This document shows positions 45,511-54,663 of a DNA stretch of 64,000 nt, piece after piece; the first letter of the stretch is position 1, and every line of letters starts with the position of its first letter. The notes beneath the pieces are model-generated. The model saw only the letters and a program-made list of their open reading frames with translations. It was not told the origin of the DNA and ran no database searches. The stretch lies in the NCBI GenBank assembly GCA_944381495.1, contig CALWLJ010000019.1, forward strand, positions 1 to 64,000, in the 5' to 3' direction. The translations under genes were made by a program, and so were the position numbers. This stretch comes from an uncultured Mediterraneibacter sp. (GTDB taxonomy: Bacteria > Bacillota > Clostridia > Lachnospirales > Lachnospiraceae).

Positions 45511-45672
45511 TAGGTCAAATCTGTCTGTTCAATAACATTTCCCGTTAAAATGTGTCCGGAAGCGGAGCGGATTCCTCCAAAGTCACATCTCCCGGCTGTC
45601 TCCTTCCCCCAGAAAATATACTCAAATCGTCCGTTCCGCTTCCTGCATTGTCCAAGTCAGAAATGCTATTGC

Positions 45673-45760
45673 CAAACAGACCAAAACGCAAACTGGCGCG
45701 GCTTGAAGCTCTTACCATTTGTAAAATTTCTCGGCCGCGCCTTTAGTTTCCGGCTGTTTG
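45673..45760. repeat. imperfect hairpin inside the 45.5-46.0 kb gap
   Basis: CAAACAG (45673-45679) pairs with CTGTTTG (45754-45760), and GGCGCGGC (45695-45702) with GCCGCGCC (45734-45741), both perfect. A TTAC/GTAA mini-stem forms the loop. Confidence 0.7.
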
Positions 45761-45816
45761 TCTACTGACCTCCGTCTTGAACAGCCCAGAAAGCAGAGCA
45801 GATCTCGAAAACCTTT

Positions 45817-46023
45817 CTGCGGGGAGGGAGGATGTGGTCGGGCGACTTCGAAGGGTGATTAGCAAAACTTAAAGTTCCGGGTGCGGACGTTAGAACAGGC
45901 GGCGAGATTGTCTGAGCGAAGTGAGTTGCTCGCCGCCTGTTCTGGCTTTTAGTCCGTACCCGGAACTTTGTAGTTTTCCTTATCCCCCGGAGCGGAGCCC
46001 GAACGCATCCTCCCTCCCCGCAG
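45817..46023. repeat. nested long inverted repeat (hairpin element 3)
   Basis: Perfect 18-bp outer arms (45817-45834 and 46006-46023), a 17/18 middle pair whose only mismatch allows a G-U pair (45871-45888 and 45952-45969) and a perfect 15-bp inner pair (45892-45906 and 45929-45943). The spacers between them also pair in part (GGGTGATTAGCAAAACT region against TAGTTTTCCTTATCCCC). The 207-nt unit is almost one continuous hairpin. It lies between convergent genes. Same design as the elements at 3964 and 26349. Confidence 0.88.
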
Positions 46024-46086
46024 AATACGTTTTGGAGATACCTCTGTTTTCGGATGTTTAATCATCGAAGTTAGTGCGCCAAACAG

Positions 46087-46869
46087 CTATATAGCCATGG
46101 TAAACAGCCGTATGATGATCTCCCATGTGCCGGGAAACAGCTGCATGACGGCGGATCGGACTGCATCTGAGGTGATATTGGATCCGGGATTTATACAAAT
46201 CTGGCCCAGGGTCGTATTGCCGATGGCAATCGCGGCTCTGGCATAGTCGCCGGCGGCAATTTTCTGCCCGATGGCCGCACCGCCCATGGCATAGACTCCG
46301 ACCGCGCATCCGCCGAAGGAAAGGATTCCGATGGCGAGACCGCCGAAGGAAACAGTTCCTATGGACAGACCTCCAAGAGCGAGCAGGAGTCCCAGGGCAA
46401 AGCCTCCGATAGACAGAAGTCCGACGGAGATGCCGCCGATGGATATGATCCCTGCCGATAAGGCGCCGAATGCAAAGATGCCTGTTGCTATATTTCCGAT
46501 GGCGATAACCCCTTTTGCCCGGCAGATTCCACCTGGCATAAACAGACGTCCGGAACCGAGATTGATATGGATCAGGGGAAGCCCGTGAAAAGTTCTGCTG
46601 CTTTTATACTCATAGTGCCATGGGACGTATCGGATCTCACGTACCGGAGCCTGGCGGGACGCTTCGGATCCGGTGCTGCGTCCTACCAGTTCATCAATAG
46701 AGATCTGGAAAAGATCAGACAGCTGTATCAGCTTATCCATCTCCGGTGTGGTGATGCCAAGCTCCCATTTGGAGATTGTCTGCCGGGTAACGCCAAGCTG
46801 TTCTCCCAGCTGTTCCTGGGAAAGCCCTTTCTGTTTTCTTAATGTGATCAGTTGTTCATGAAAAGTCAT
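46087..46869 (-). CDS. XRE-family regulator with glycine-rich decapeptide repeats
   Basis: 260 residues from the ATG at 46869 (AGGAGG 8 bases upstream; the frame runs further up without a ribosome site). Residues ~1-60 are an XRE helix-turn-helix (LRKQKGLSQEQLGEQLGVTR, QTISKWELG). After a linker, residues ~115-215 are a run of about eight 10-residue repeats of the form G-h-h-S-I-G-G-h-A-h (GIISIGGISV, GLLSIGGFAL, GTVSFGGLAI, GILSFGGCAV). These could be membrane-associated or a beta-solenoid. The C terminus is ordinary. Such proteins exist in Clostridia but have no assigned function. Confidence 0.8.
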   Translation of the reverse strand: MTFHEQLITLRKQKGLSQEQLGEQLGVTRQTISKWELGITTPEMDKLIQLSDLFQISIDELVGRSTGSEASRQAPVREIRYVPWHYEYKSSRTFHGLPLIHINLGSGRLFMPGGICRAKGVIAIGNIATGIFAFGALSAGIISIGGISVGLLSIGGFALGLLLALGGLSIGTVSFGGLAIGILSFGGCAVGVYAMGGAAIGQKIAAGDYARAAIAIGNTTLGQICINPGSNITSDAVRSAVMQLFPGTWEIIIRLFTMAI

Positions 46870-47166
46870 GCTATAGGTCCTCCTGTGCCGCGATCCGCGC
46901 TCCTGCCGGCCGGAATACTGCGGCGCCACGTTGTTTTTACAGGCTGAGCATATCAGAAAATGTTAATTTAATCTACCATTTTGAAATGGAAGTTTGTCAA
47001 CCAGAGTTAACAGGGGCACAATACCTTGCTATGGAAACAAAATAATGAACAGATTGTAAGCTGGGAGACAAATATCCAGTATTACTATCTGAAAGTTGAT
47101 GCCTGTTGCTTCTTTTATATAAAAATAGTAAAATAAACATACGTGTAAGGAAAAAGGAGACGGAAA

Positions 47167-48015
47167 ATGGAAAAAGACAAGCTCATGAATCCCGCAGATC
47201 CCTCCGTTCAGATCCCCGACTGTTCCGCCATCGAGGATGTTGTCCGGAGAGCAGGCGCCATTCTGAAAGAGGCGCATCTGTCCAATGATGCTGTAATGCA
47301 TAAGGAGGGGGATGCCAATTTTGTCACCAGCTATGATGTGGCTGTGCAGAAGTTTCTCATAGAGGAGCTTCACAGGATCCTGCCGGAGGCGGATTTTTTC
47401 GGTGAGGAGGAAACAAGGGGAAATACCCGCGGCAAAGGCGGAGATGGGTACTGTTTCTATATTGATCCTATTGACGGGACTACGAATTTTATGTTTCACT
47501 ATAACTTCAGCTGCGTGTCAGTGGGACTTGCATATCGGAAACGGATGATGGCCGGATTCGTATATAATCCTTATGTGGATGAGATGTTTACCGGTATCCT
47601 CGGAGAAGGTGCTTTTCTTAACGGGAAAAAACTTTCCATGGAGAATCTGTCTTTGGAAGAAGGCATTGCATCCTTCGGGTGCGCACGATATAATGAGGCG
47701 AATGTGGATATCCTCTTTGATACGGTAAGAGTTATGTTTCAGAGGTGTCTGGCTGTGCGTAGCGGAGGATCCGCGGCGCTGGATCTGTGCCGGATCGCAG
47801 GGGGCAGCAGTGTGATCTATCTGGAATTGAAGCTGCAGCCTTACGATTATGCCGCGGCTTCGGTCATTATAGAGGAGGCAGGCGGCCTGATCGCTCAGAT
47901 CGACGGCAGCCCCGTCACTCTTGACAGCCCCTGCTCGATTCTGGCGGGTACAGGCAGAGCGGTGGATGAAGTGAGACGGATATACAGCAGCTGCAGCGAG
48001 GAATCCGGCTTTTGA
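47167..48015 (+). CDS. inositol monophosphatase family protein
   Basis: 282 residues. Mg2+-dependent phosphatase fold with all family motifs: FFGEEET (metal Glu, ~residues 79-85), DPIDGTTNF (~99-107, catalytic Asp pair) and the second signature LKLQPYDYAAASVIIEEAGG (third metal Asp, ~219-238). The family hydrolyses inositol-1-phosphate, fructose-1,6-bisphosphate or PAP; the exact substrate cannot be read. AAAAAGGAGAC precedes the ATG. The CvfB-like gene follows ~57 bp after its stop. Confidence 0.9.
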   Translation: MEKDKLMNPADPSVQIPDCSAIEDVVRRAGAILKEAHLSNDAVMHKEGDANFVTSYDVAVQKFLIEELHRILPEADFFGEEETRGNTRGKGGDGYCFYIDPIDGTTNFMFHYNFSCVSVGLAYRKRMMAGFVYNPYVDEMFTGILGEGAFLNGKKLSMENLSLEEGIASFGCARYNEANVDILFDTVRVMFQRCLAVRSGGSAALDLCRIAGGSSVIYLELKLQPYDYAAASVIIEEAGGLIAQIDGSPVTLDSPCSILAGTGRAVDEVRRIYSSCSEESGF

Positions 48016-48072
48016 GGACACAGTGAACAGGATAATATCAGTGAGTAAATGACAGACATAGGAGAACAGAGT

Positions 48073-48903
48073 ATGAAATTAGGAGAAAAACAGGTGCTGA
48101 CTGTTGTGAAGATAGTGGATTTCGGCGTTTATCTGGGGAGCGACGAGGAGCGTGTCCTGCTCCCGAAGAAGCAGGTGCCGGAAGGAATAGAAGTGGGGGA
48201 TCCTGTGGAAGTCTTCCTTTACAAAGATTCTTCCGACCGCATGATCGCCACGACGAGAGAACCGAAAATCACGCTTGGGAAACTGGCGGTCCTGGACGTC
48301 GTAGACGTGGGCAGGATCGGAGCGTTTCTGGACTGGGGCCTTGAAAAAGACCTGCTGCTTCCCTTCCGGGAGCAGACGGTAAAGGTGGAAAAAGGAGACA
48401 GATGTCTGGTGAGTCTGTATGTTGACAAGAGCGGGCGTCTGTGCGCCACTATGAAGGTATATCAGCTGTTGAGAACAGATTCTCCTTATAAGAAGAATGA
48501 CATGGTCCGCGGAACGGTGTATGAGATCAACAGAGAGTTCGGTGTATTTGTTGCTGTAGACAACTGCTATTCTGCTTTGATCCCCCGGCGGGAGGCGTAT
48601 GGAAGGATGCGTGTCGGAGATGAGATCGAAGCGCGTGTGACATCGGTCAAGGCAGACGGAAAGCTGGATCTTAGTGTAAGGGGCCGCATACCGGAACAGA
48701 TGGATGCGGATGTGGAACTGATCAGCCGGCGTCTGGAGAGAGAAGGAGAGCTTTCGTTTACAGATAAGGCAGATCCTGAAGTAATCCGAAGAGAGCTGGG
48801 AATGAGCAAGGCGGCATTTAAACGTGCCGTTGGAAGACTACTGAAACAGGGCAGGATCATGATCGACAGCGGGCAGGGCAGGATCCTTCCCGTAAAAAAA
48901 TAG
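48073..48903 (+). CDS. CvfB-like S1 RNA-binding protein
   Basis: 276 residues from the ATG at 48073 (AGGAGA upstream). Successive S1-like OB-folds: ~4-60 (VVKIVDFGVYLGSD), ~65-130 (VVDVGRIGAFLDWG) and ~145-205 (VRGTVYEINREFGVFVAV), then a C-terminal winged helix (ELGMSKAAFKRAVGRLLKQGRI). This is the architecture of S. aureus CvfB/YitL, which binds RNA and affects virulence genes. In most genomes it is a housekeeping regulator. Stem-loops follow before dnaE. Confidence 0.88.
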   Translation: MKLGEKQVLTVVKIVDFGVYLGSDEERVLLPKKQVPEGIEVGDPVEVFLYKDSSDRMIATTREPKITLGKLAVLDVVDVGRIGAFLDWGLEKDLLLPFREQTVKVEKGDRCLVSLYVDKSGRLCATMKVYQLLRTDSPYKKNDMVRGTVYEINREFGVFVAVDNCYSALIPRREAYGRMRVGDEIEARVTSVKADGKLDLSVRGRIPEQMDADVELISRRLEREGELSFTDKADPEVIRRELGMSKAAFKRAVGRLLKQGRIMIDSGQGRILPVKK

Positions 48904-48921
48904 GAAAGACCGGGTAAAGAT

Positions 48922-48990
48922 GCCGGACAGAGCCGTAAGATCCCGTCCGGCGCCGAAGAGACAGCTTTCGCGCTGCTGCGGCAGCTGTCT
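48922..48990 (+). terminator. two stem-loops between the CvfB-like gene and dnaE
   Basis: GCCGGAC/GTCCGGC (48922-48952) and GAGACAGCT/AGCTGTCTC (about 48957-48990), the latter followed by GCATTT. Weak T-runs; probably partial termination. Confidence 0.5.
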
Positions 48991-49028
48991 CGCATTTATG
49001 GCTGATTTGTCTGGAAGAGAGGCAGAAT

Positions 49029-52000
49029 ATGAGTTTTGTACACTTACATGTCCATACGGAGTATAGTCTCCTGGACGGATCGAATAAGATAAAGGAATAT
49101 GTTTCAAGAGTAAAAGAGCTCGGGATGAACAGCGCGGCTATTACAGATCATGGTGTGATGTACGGCGTTATCGACTTCTACAGGGAATGCAGAAGCCAGG
49201 GGATCAATCCGATCCTGGGATGCGAGGTGTATGTGGCGCCGAATTCCCGCTTCGACAGAGAAGTAACAGGCGGAGACGACAGATACTATCATCTGGTGCT
49301 CCTTGCGGAGAACAATCAGGGCTATGCCAATCTGATGAAGATTGTTTCCAAAGGATTTGTAGAAGGGTATTATTATAAACCCAGAGTGGATAAATCTCTT
49401 CTCAGGGAATATCATGAGGGGATCATTGCGCTGAGCGCCTGTCTGGCAGGGGAAGTGCAGCGCTATATTGTGAAAGGTCTGTATGATGAGGCGAAGAAGA
49501 CTGCGCTGGAGTACAGGGATATATTCGGAGAGGACAACTATTTCCTGGAGCTTCAGGATCACGGCATACCGGATCAGACGCTTGTGAACCAGCAGCTTCT
49601 CAAGATGTCCTCGGAGACAGGAATTCCCCTGGTAGCGACCAATGACGTCCACTATACCTATGCAGAGGATGCGAAGGCTCATGATATCCTGCTCTGCATC
49701 CAGACGGGGAAAAAGCTGGCAGATGAGAACCGGATGCGCTATGAGGGCGGGCAGTATTATGTGAAGTCTCCGGAAGAGATGGAAAAGCTGTTCCCTTTTG
49801 CTCTTCAGGCGCTGGAAAATACACAGAAGATCGCGGACCGCTGTTCCGTGGAGATTGAGTTCGGTGTGACCAAACTCCCGAAATACGATGTGCCGGATGG
49901 ATATACCTCCTGGGAATATCTGCAGAAGCTCTGTTGGGAGGGGCTTGAGAAGCGTTACGGGACGCCCTCGGAAGAGCTGAAAGAACGGTTGGAATATGAG
50001 CTGAACACAATCAAAAATATGGGATATGTAGATTATTTCCTGATCGTGTGGGACTTTATCAAATATGCCAAGGATCACGGCATTGCAGTAGGACCGGGAA
50101 GAGGATCTGCCGCGGGAAGTATCGTGTCGTACTGCCTGGGCATTACTACCATCGATCCCATTCGGTATCAGCTTCTTTTTGAGCGTTTCCTGAATCCGGA
50201 ACGTGTGTCCATGCCTGATATTGACGTGGATTTCTGTTTTGAGAGAAGGCAGGAGGTCATTGATTACGTAGTGCGCAAGTACGGAAAGGACCGGGTGGTT
50301 CAGATCGTTACTTTCGGAACACTGGCAGCACGTGGTGTGATCCGGGATGTGGGGCGTGTAATGGATCTGCCATATGCCTTTGTGGACAGTATTGCCAAGA
50401 TGATCCCACAGGAACTGAACATTACCATAGACAAGGCCTTGAAGGAAAATCCGGAGCTGCGCCGGACATATGAAAATGATGAGCAGGTGAAATATCTGAT
50501 CGACATGGCAAAGCGACTGGAAGGGCTGCCGAGACACAGCTCCATGCACGCCGCAGGCGTGGTCATCAGCCAGAAGTCTGTGGACGAATATGTGCCTCTG
50601 TCCCGTGCCTCTGACGGTACGATCACTACACAGTTTACTATGACCACTCTGGAGGAGCTGGGACTGCTGAAGATGGACTTTCTCGGACTGCGGACTCTGA
50701 CTGTGATCCAGAATGCGGTGGAGATGGCAAGAAAAAAAGACCCGTCTATTGATATGGAAAAGATCGATTATAACGATCAGGCTGTGATGGACTATATCGG
50801 TACCGGAAAGACGGATGGTATATTTCAGTTAGAGAGCGCAGGAATGAAGGGGTTCATGAAGGAGCTGAAGCCCCACAGCCTGGAGGATATTATCGCCGGT
50901 ATCTCTCTGTACCGTCCGGGCCCGATGGATTTTATTCCCCAGTATATCCGGGGAAAAAATGACGCATCGTCCATAACCTATGACTGCCCCCAGCTGAAGC
51001 CGATCCTGGAGCCGACTTACGGCTGTATCGTCTATCAGGAGCAGGTTATGCAGATCGTGCGCGATCTGGCAGGATATACTCTGGGGCGGAGCGACCTTCT
51101 CAGGCGTGCCATGTCCAAGAAGAAGGGCGACGTCATGCAGAAGGAACGCCAGATTTTTGTTTATGGGGACGAGGCGAACGGAGTACCTGGCTGTGTGAAG
51201 AACGGCATTGATGAGAAGACAGCTAACAAGATTTATGACGAGATGATCGATTTTGCAAAATATGCATTCAATAAATCTCATGCGGCTGCCTATGCAGTGG
51301 TTGCATATCAGACAGCATGGCTGAAATATTATTATCCGGTGGAATTCATGGCGGCCCTTATGACTTCGGTGATTGAAAATCCGTCAAAGGTGGCAGAATA
51401 TATCTATGCCTGCCGCCAGATGAACATCCGGATCCTGCCGCCGGACATCAACCGGGGAGAGGCGGCGTTTTCTGTAGACGGAGGCGATATCCGGTATGGG
51501 CTGGCAGCGATCAAAAGTATCGGAAAGCCGGTGATCCAGGCGATCGTAGATGAGAGAAATACCTTCGGTCCGTACCGCAGCCTGGAGGATTTCATCACCC
51601 GGCTGTCATCCAGAGATGTGCTGAATAAGCGGGCAATCGAAAACTTTATCAAAGCAGGCGCGCTGGACACTCTGGGCGGGACAAGAAAGCAGTTTATGAG
51701 TATTTATATCCAGATCGTGGATCATGTCAATCAGGAGAAGAAATATTCTATGGCAGGCCAGCTCAGCCTGTTTGATATGGCTTCGGAAGATCAGAAAGCG
51801 GAATTCCAGATCCGGCTGCCGGATGTAGGCGAGTATTCCAAGGAGAATCTGCTCGCCTTCGAGAAGGAAGTGCTGGGTATTTATATCAGCGGGCATCCCC
51901 TGGAAGCCTATGAAGAGCAGTGGAGAAAGGTTATTACTGCTACAACCAGTGATTTCCAGCCGGATGATGATACCGGACGCACCAAAGTGCATGACGGAGC

Positions 52001-52502
52001 AAGAGTGGTGATCGGCGGAATGATCACGGACAAGACAGTGAAGCATACGAAGACAAACCAGATGATGGCCTTCGTCACAGTGGAGGATCTGCTGGGCACG
52101 GTGGAAGTTGTGGTATTTCCGAGAGATTATGAGAAAAACCGGCAGTATCTGGAACCGGACAGCAAAGTATATATCCGGGGCCGTGTATCCGAGGAGGAAG
52201 AAAAAGCCAGCAAGCTGATCTGTGAGAGCGTGATCCCGTTTGAGCAGAAAAAACGGGAACTCTGGATCCAGTTTCCGGACAAGGCGGCCTGGAATGACGA
52301 GGAGCAGATCGTCTACGGTTACCTTGCGGATTCTGAGGGGAAGGATGAGGTGATCATCTACTGTGCAAAGGAGCGGGCAGTGAAGAAGCTCTCCAGAAAT
52401 CGCAATATAAGTATTAATCAGCAGGTTTTAAGCAGATTGATGAATCATTACGGAGAAAGCCGGGTAAAAGTGGTCGAAAAAGCTATTGAAAACCACTTCT
52501 AA
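49029..52502 (+). CDS. dnaE: DNA polymerase III alpha subunit
   Basis: Replicative-type polymerase of 1157 residues. N-terminal PHP domain starts FVHLHVHTEYSLLDGS; the PHP histidines and aspartates are all present. The palm has the catalytic MPDIDVDF (~residues 394-401) and the earlier GPGRGSAAGS. A helix-hairpin-helix lies near KRAIENFIKAGALD, and the C-terminal OB-fold (~1000-1080) includes GGMITDKTVKHTK. Firmicutes also have PolC; DnaE here extends primers and does lagging or translesion work. GAGAGGC precedes the ATG. Confidence 0.95.
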   Translation: MSFVHLHVHTEYSLLDGSNKIKEYVSRVKELGMNSAAITDHGVMYGVIDFYRECRSQGINPILGCEVYVAPNSRFDREVTGGDDRYYHLVLLAENNQGYANLMKIVSKGFVEGYYYKPRVDKSLLREYHEGIIALSACLAGEVQRYIVKGLYDEAKKTALEYRDIFGEDNYFLELQDHGIPDQTLVNQQLLKMSSETGIPLVATNDVHYTYAEDAKAHDILLCIQTGKKLADENRMRYEGGQYYVKSPEEMEKLFPFALQALENTQKIADRCSVEIEFGVTKLPKYDVPDGYTSWEYLQKLCWEGLEKRYGTPSEELKERLEYELNTIKNMGYVDYFLIVWDFIKYAKDHGIAVGPGRGSAAGSIVSYCLGITTIDPIRYQLLFERFLNPERVSMPDIDVDFCFERRQEVIDYVVRKYGKDRVVQIVTFGTLAARGVIRDVGRVMDLPYAFVDSIAKMIPQELNITIDKALKENPELRRTYENDEQVKYLIDMAKRLEGLPRHSSMHAAGVVISQKSVDEYVPLSRASDGTITTQFTMTTLEELGLLKMDFLGLRTLTVIQNAVEMARKKDPSIDMEKIDYNDQAVMDYIGTGKTDGIFQLESAGMKGFMKELKPHSLEDIIAGISLYRPGPMDFIPQYIRGKNDASSITYDCPQLKPILEPTYGCIVYQEQVMQIVRDLAGYTLGRSDLLRRAMSKKKGDVMQKERQIFVYGDEANGVPGCVKNGIDEKTANKIYDEMIDFAKYAFNKSHAAAYAVVAYQTAWLKYYYPVEFMAALMTSVIENPSKVAEYIYACRQMNIRILPPDINRGEAAFSVDGGDIRYGLAAIKSIGKPVIQAIVDERNTFGPYRSLEDFITRLSSRDVLNKRAIENFIKAGALDTLGGTRKQFMSIYIQIVDHVNQEKKYSMAGQLSLFDMASEDQKAEFQIRLPDVGEYSKENLLAFEKEVLGIYISGHPLEAYEEQWRKVITATTSDFQPDDDTGRTKVHDGARVVIGGMITDKTVKHTKTNQMMAFVTVEDLLGTVEVVVFPRDYEKNRQYLEPDSKVYIRGRVSEEEEKASKLICESVIPFEQKKRELWIQFPDKAAWNDEEQIVYGYLADSEGKDEVIIYCAKERAVKKLSRNRNISINQQVLSRLMNHYGESRVKVVEKAIENHF

Positions 52503-52514
52503 ATAATGTAGAAT
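52486..52514 (+). promoter_or_regulatory. pfkA promoter
   Basis: TTGAAA (52486-52491) inside the end of dnaE, 17-bp spacer, TAGAAT (52509-52514), 78 bp before the pfkA start. Confidence 0.55.
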
Positions 52515-52592
52515 ATTCTCGGAATTGTTTAAAATTTCACATTGTTTGGGTTTGGCAGTTATATGAAATTTAATGGAAAGGTGGAAAAAATC

Positions 52593-53603
52593 ATGGCAGA
52601 GTTTGAGAGAGAAGGATATCTTGATGAGATTGAGGATCAGATCCGTACGATCGGAGTTCTCACCAGCGGCGGTGATGCGCCGGGTATGAATGCGGCAATC
52701 CGTGCGGTTGTAAGAACAGCTTTATCAAAAGGAATTAAAGTGCGCGGTATCCGCAGAGGTTATCACGGACTTCTGAAAGAAGAGATCATTGATATGTCAG
52801 CTCGTGATGTATCTGATACGATTCAGCGCGGAGGTACGATCCTTCAGACCGCACGCTGCAAGTCCATGCGTACTGAGGAAGGACAGCAGAAGGCTGCCGC
52901 TATCTGTAAGAAGTATGGTATTGACGGACTGGTAGTCATCGGAGGAGACGGTTCCTTTGCAGGTGCGCAGAAGCTTGCGAATCTTGGGGTAAATACGATC
53001 GGTGTTCCGGGAACCATCGACCTGGATATCGCATGTACAGACTATACCATCGGATTTGATACAGCTGTAAATACAGCTATGGAAGCAATCGACAAAGTAC
53101 GTGATACTTCTACATCACATGAGCGTTGCAGCATTATCGAGGTTATGGGACGTGATGCAGGTTATCTGGCTCTGTGGTGCGGTATTGCCAATGGAGCTGA
53201 GCGTATCCTGATGCCTGAGGAGCATGATTTCGATGAAGACGCTATCATAAAGGATATCATGGAGTGCAAGAAGCGCGGCAAGAAGAACTATATTATCATC
53301 AATGCCGAAGGTATCGGTGATTCCATCAATATGGCAAAGAGAATTGAGGAAGCTACAGGAATGGAGACAAGAGCTACGATCCTAGGACACATGCAGCGTG
53401 GAGGAAGCCCCACATGTAAGGATAGAGTTTACGCATCCATCATGGGAGCAATGGCGGTAGATCTGCTCTGTCAGGGCAAGACAAACCGTGTAGTTGGATA
53501 CAAGGATGGAAAGTTCACAGATTTTGATATTGAAGAAGCACTTGCAATGAAGAAATCCATTCCGGATTATCAGTATCAGGTAGCCAAGACACTGGCACTG
53601 TAA
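52593..53603 (+). CDS. pfkA: 6-phosphofructokinase
   Basis: Converts fructose 6-phosphate to fructose 1,6-bisphosphate, the committed step of glycolysis. 336 residues from the ATG at 52593 (AAAGGTGG 9 bases upstream). TIGVLTSGGDAPGMNAAIRA is the N-terminal nucleotide loop after a short extension. GGDGS (with Gly, not Asp) indicates ATP rather than PPi as donor. The catalytic loop reads GTIDLDIACTDYT instead of the usual TIDNDI, but the catalytic Asp (TID) is kept. Ends with HMQRGGSPT and a typical C terminus. Confidence 0.94.
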   Translation: MAEFEREGYLDEIEDQIRTIGVLTSGGDAPGMNAAIRAVVRTALSKGIKVRGIRRGYHGLLKEEIIDMSARDVSDTIQRGGTILQTARCKSMRTEEGQQKAAAICKKYGIDGLVVIGGDGSFAGAQKLANLGVNTIGVPGTIDLDIACTDYTIGFDTAVNTAMEAIDKVRDTSTSHERCSIIEVMGRDAGYLALWCGIANGAERILMPEEHDFDEDAIIKDIMECKKRGKKNYIIINAEGIGDSINMAKRIEEATGMETRATILGHMQRGGSPTCKDRVYASIMGAMAVDLLCQGKTNRVVGYKDGKFTDFDIEEALAMKKSIPDYQYQVAKTLAL

Positions 53604-53617
53604 TACAGATGCTGACG

Positions 53618-53712
53618 GCGGAGGGAGTACAGACTCCTCCGGAACAGCGGATGTGAGATTTTAAAATGAACAGTTACGGCAAAGCGGTATCCTTGACGGC
53701 CGCTTTGCCGAT
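53618..53712 (+). terminator. terminator hairpins after pfkA
   Basis: CGGAGG/CCTCCG-type stem at 53618-53642, then a stronger CGGCAAAGCGG/CCGCTTTGCCG (53677-53687 and 53700-53710) followed by ATTCTTT. Confidence 0.65.
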
Positions 53713-53834
53713 TCTTTACGTAGCAGACCGCGGGAACACGGCGGATGGGGAAGATTCTTTCCCTTTATTCAACCAGATGGGCCATACGGCAGGAAAGCCG
53801 CATGGCCTGCAAATATCTCAGGAGAGTGGAAGAT

Positions 53835-54662
53835 ATGAGTATGGAAAGCAGGAAGACAGCACCGGTGGGAGTCTTTGATTCCGGAGTGGGCGGACTGACA
53901 GTCGCCCGGGAGATATCCAGACAGCTGCCGGATGAAAATATTGTGTATTTCGGGGACACAGCCCGTGTTCCATACGGAAGTAAATCTCAGAAGACCATCA
54001 TCCGGTTTTCAGAGCAGATCATTCGCTTTCTGAAGACGAAGCAGGTGAAGGCCATCGTTATTGCATGCAATACGGCCAGCGCCCTGGCTCTGGATGCAGT
54101 GCGAGACGAGTTCAATATCCCGATCATGGGAGTGGTCATTCCGGGGGCCAGAGCTGCAGTTGAAGCCACCAAAAATCATAAGGTAGGGGTGGTAGGAACA
54201 GACGCTACGGTACAGAGCGGCATGTACACAAAGATCATTCATGAGATGAATCCGGAGATTACTGTGATTGAAAAGGCCTGCCCGCTTTTTGTACCGCTGG
54301 TTGAAGAAGGATTTAAAGAACATGTTGTCACACAGGAGATTATTGAGTATTATCTGGAATCTATGAAAAATACAGATATAGATGCCATGATCCTTGGCTG
54401 TACCCATTATCCTCTGCTGCGTTCCAAGATCCGCGCATATCTGGGCGACAGGATCCAGATTGTCAATCCGGCCTATGAGACAGCCATGGATCTGAAGAGG
54501 CTTTTGCAGGAGCAGCATATGGCCAATGACGGTACGACGGATCAGCACAGCAGATATGAGTTTTATGTCAGCGACGCGGCGGAGAAGTTTACACGATTTG
54601 CCAATACAGTGATGCCCTTTGACGTGCCGGTGACAAATGTAGTTAATATAGAGGAATATTAA
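53835..54662 (+). CDS. murI: glutamate racemase
   Basis: Makes D-glutamate for peptidoglycan. 275 residues from the ATG at 53835 (AGGAGA upstream); longer upstream frames lack support, and ATG at 53841 is another option. Catalytic Cys motifs are complete: GVFDSGVGGLTV, FGDTARVPYGSKS, IACNTASA (first Cys) and LGCTHYPLL (second Cys). Substrate-binding DSG and the PYG loop are standard. DUF1934 gene starts 1 base after its stop, so the two are coupled. Confidence 0.94.
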   Translation: MSMESRKTAPVGVFDSGVGGLTVAREISRQLPDENIVYFGDTARVPYGSKSQKTIIRFSEQIIRFLKTKQVKAIVIACNTASALALDAVRDEFNIPIMGVVIPGARAAVEATKNHKVGVVGTDATVQSGMYTKIIHEMNPEITVIEKACPLFVPLVEEGFKEHVVTQEIIEYYLESMKNTDIDAMILGCTHYPLLRSKIRAYLGDRIQIVNPAYETAMDLKRLLQEQHMANDGTTDQHSRYEFYVSDAAEKFTRFANTVMPFDVPVTNVVNIEEY

Positions 54663-54663
54663 A

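Larger units (their letters stand above)
45511..46086. other. 576-bp intergenic region filled with hairpins
   Basis: Between the EndoQ-UvrD gene and the convergent XRE gene. It holds one moderate inverted repeat (GGAAGCGGAGCGG 45558-45570 with CCGTTCCGCTTCC 45631-45643), one imperfect hairpin (45673-45760) and one very long one (45817-46023). No coding potential beyond chance frames. Confidence 0.7.

Noticed and set aside
49104-50549. 481-codon minus-strand frame inside dnaE
   Set aside because: Shadow of the polymerase gene; no recognisable motifs.
53666-53878. 70-codon frame between pfkA and murI
   Set aside because: Runs through terminator hairpins and overlaps the murI start; no protein features.
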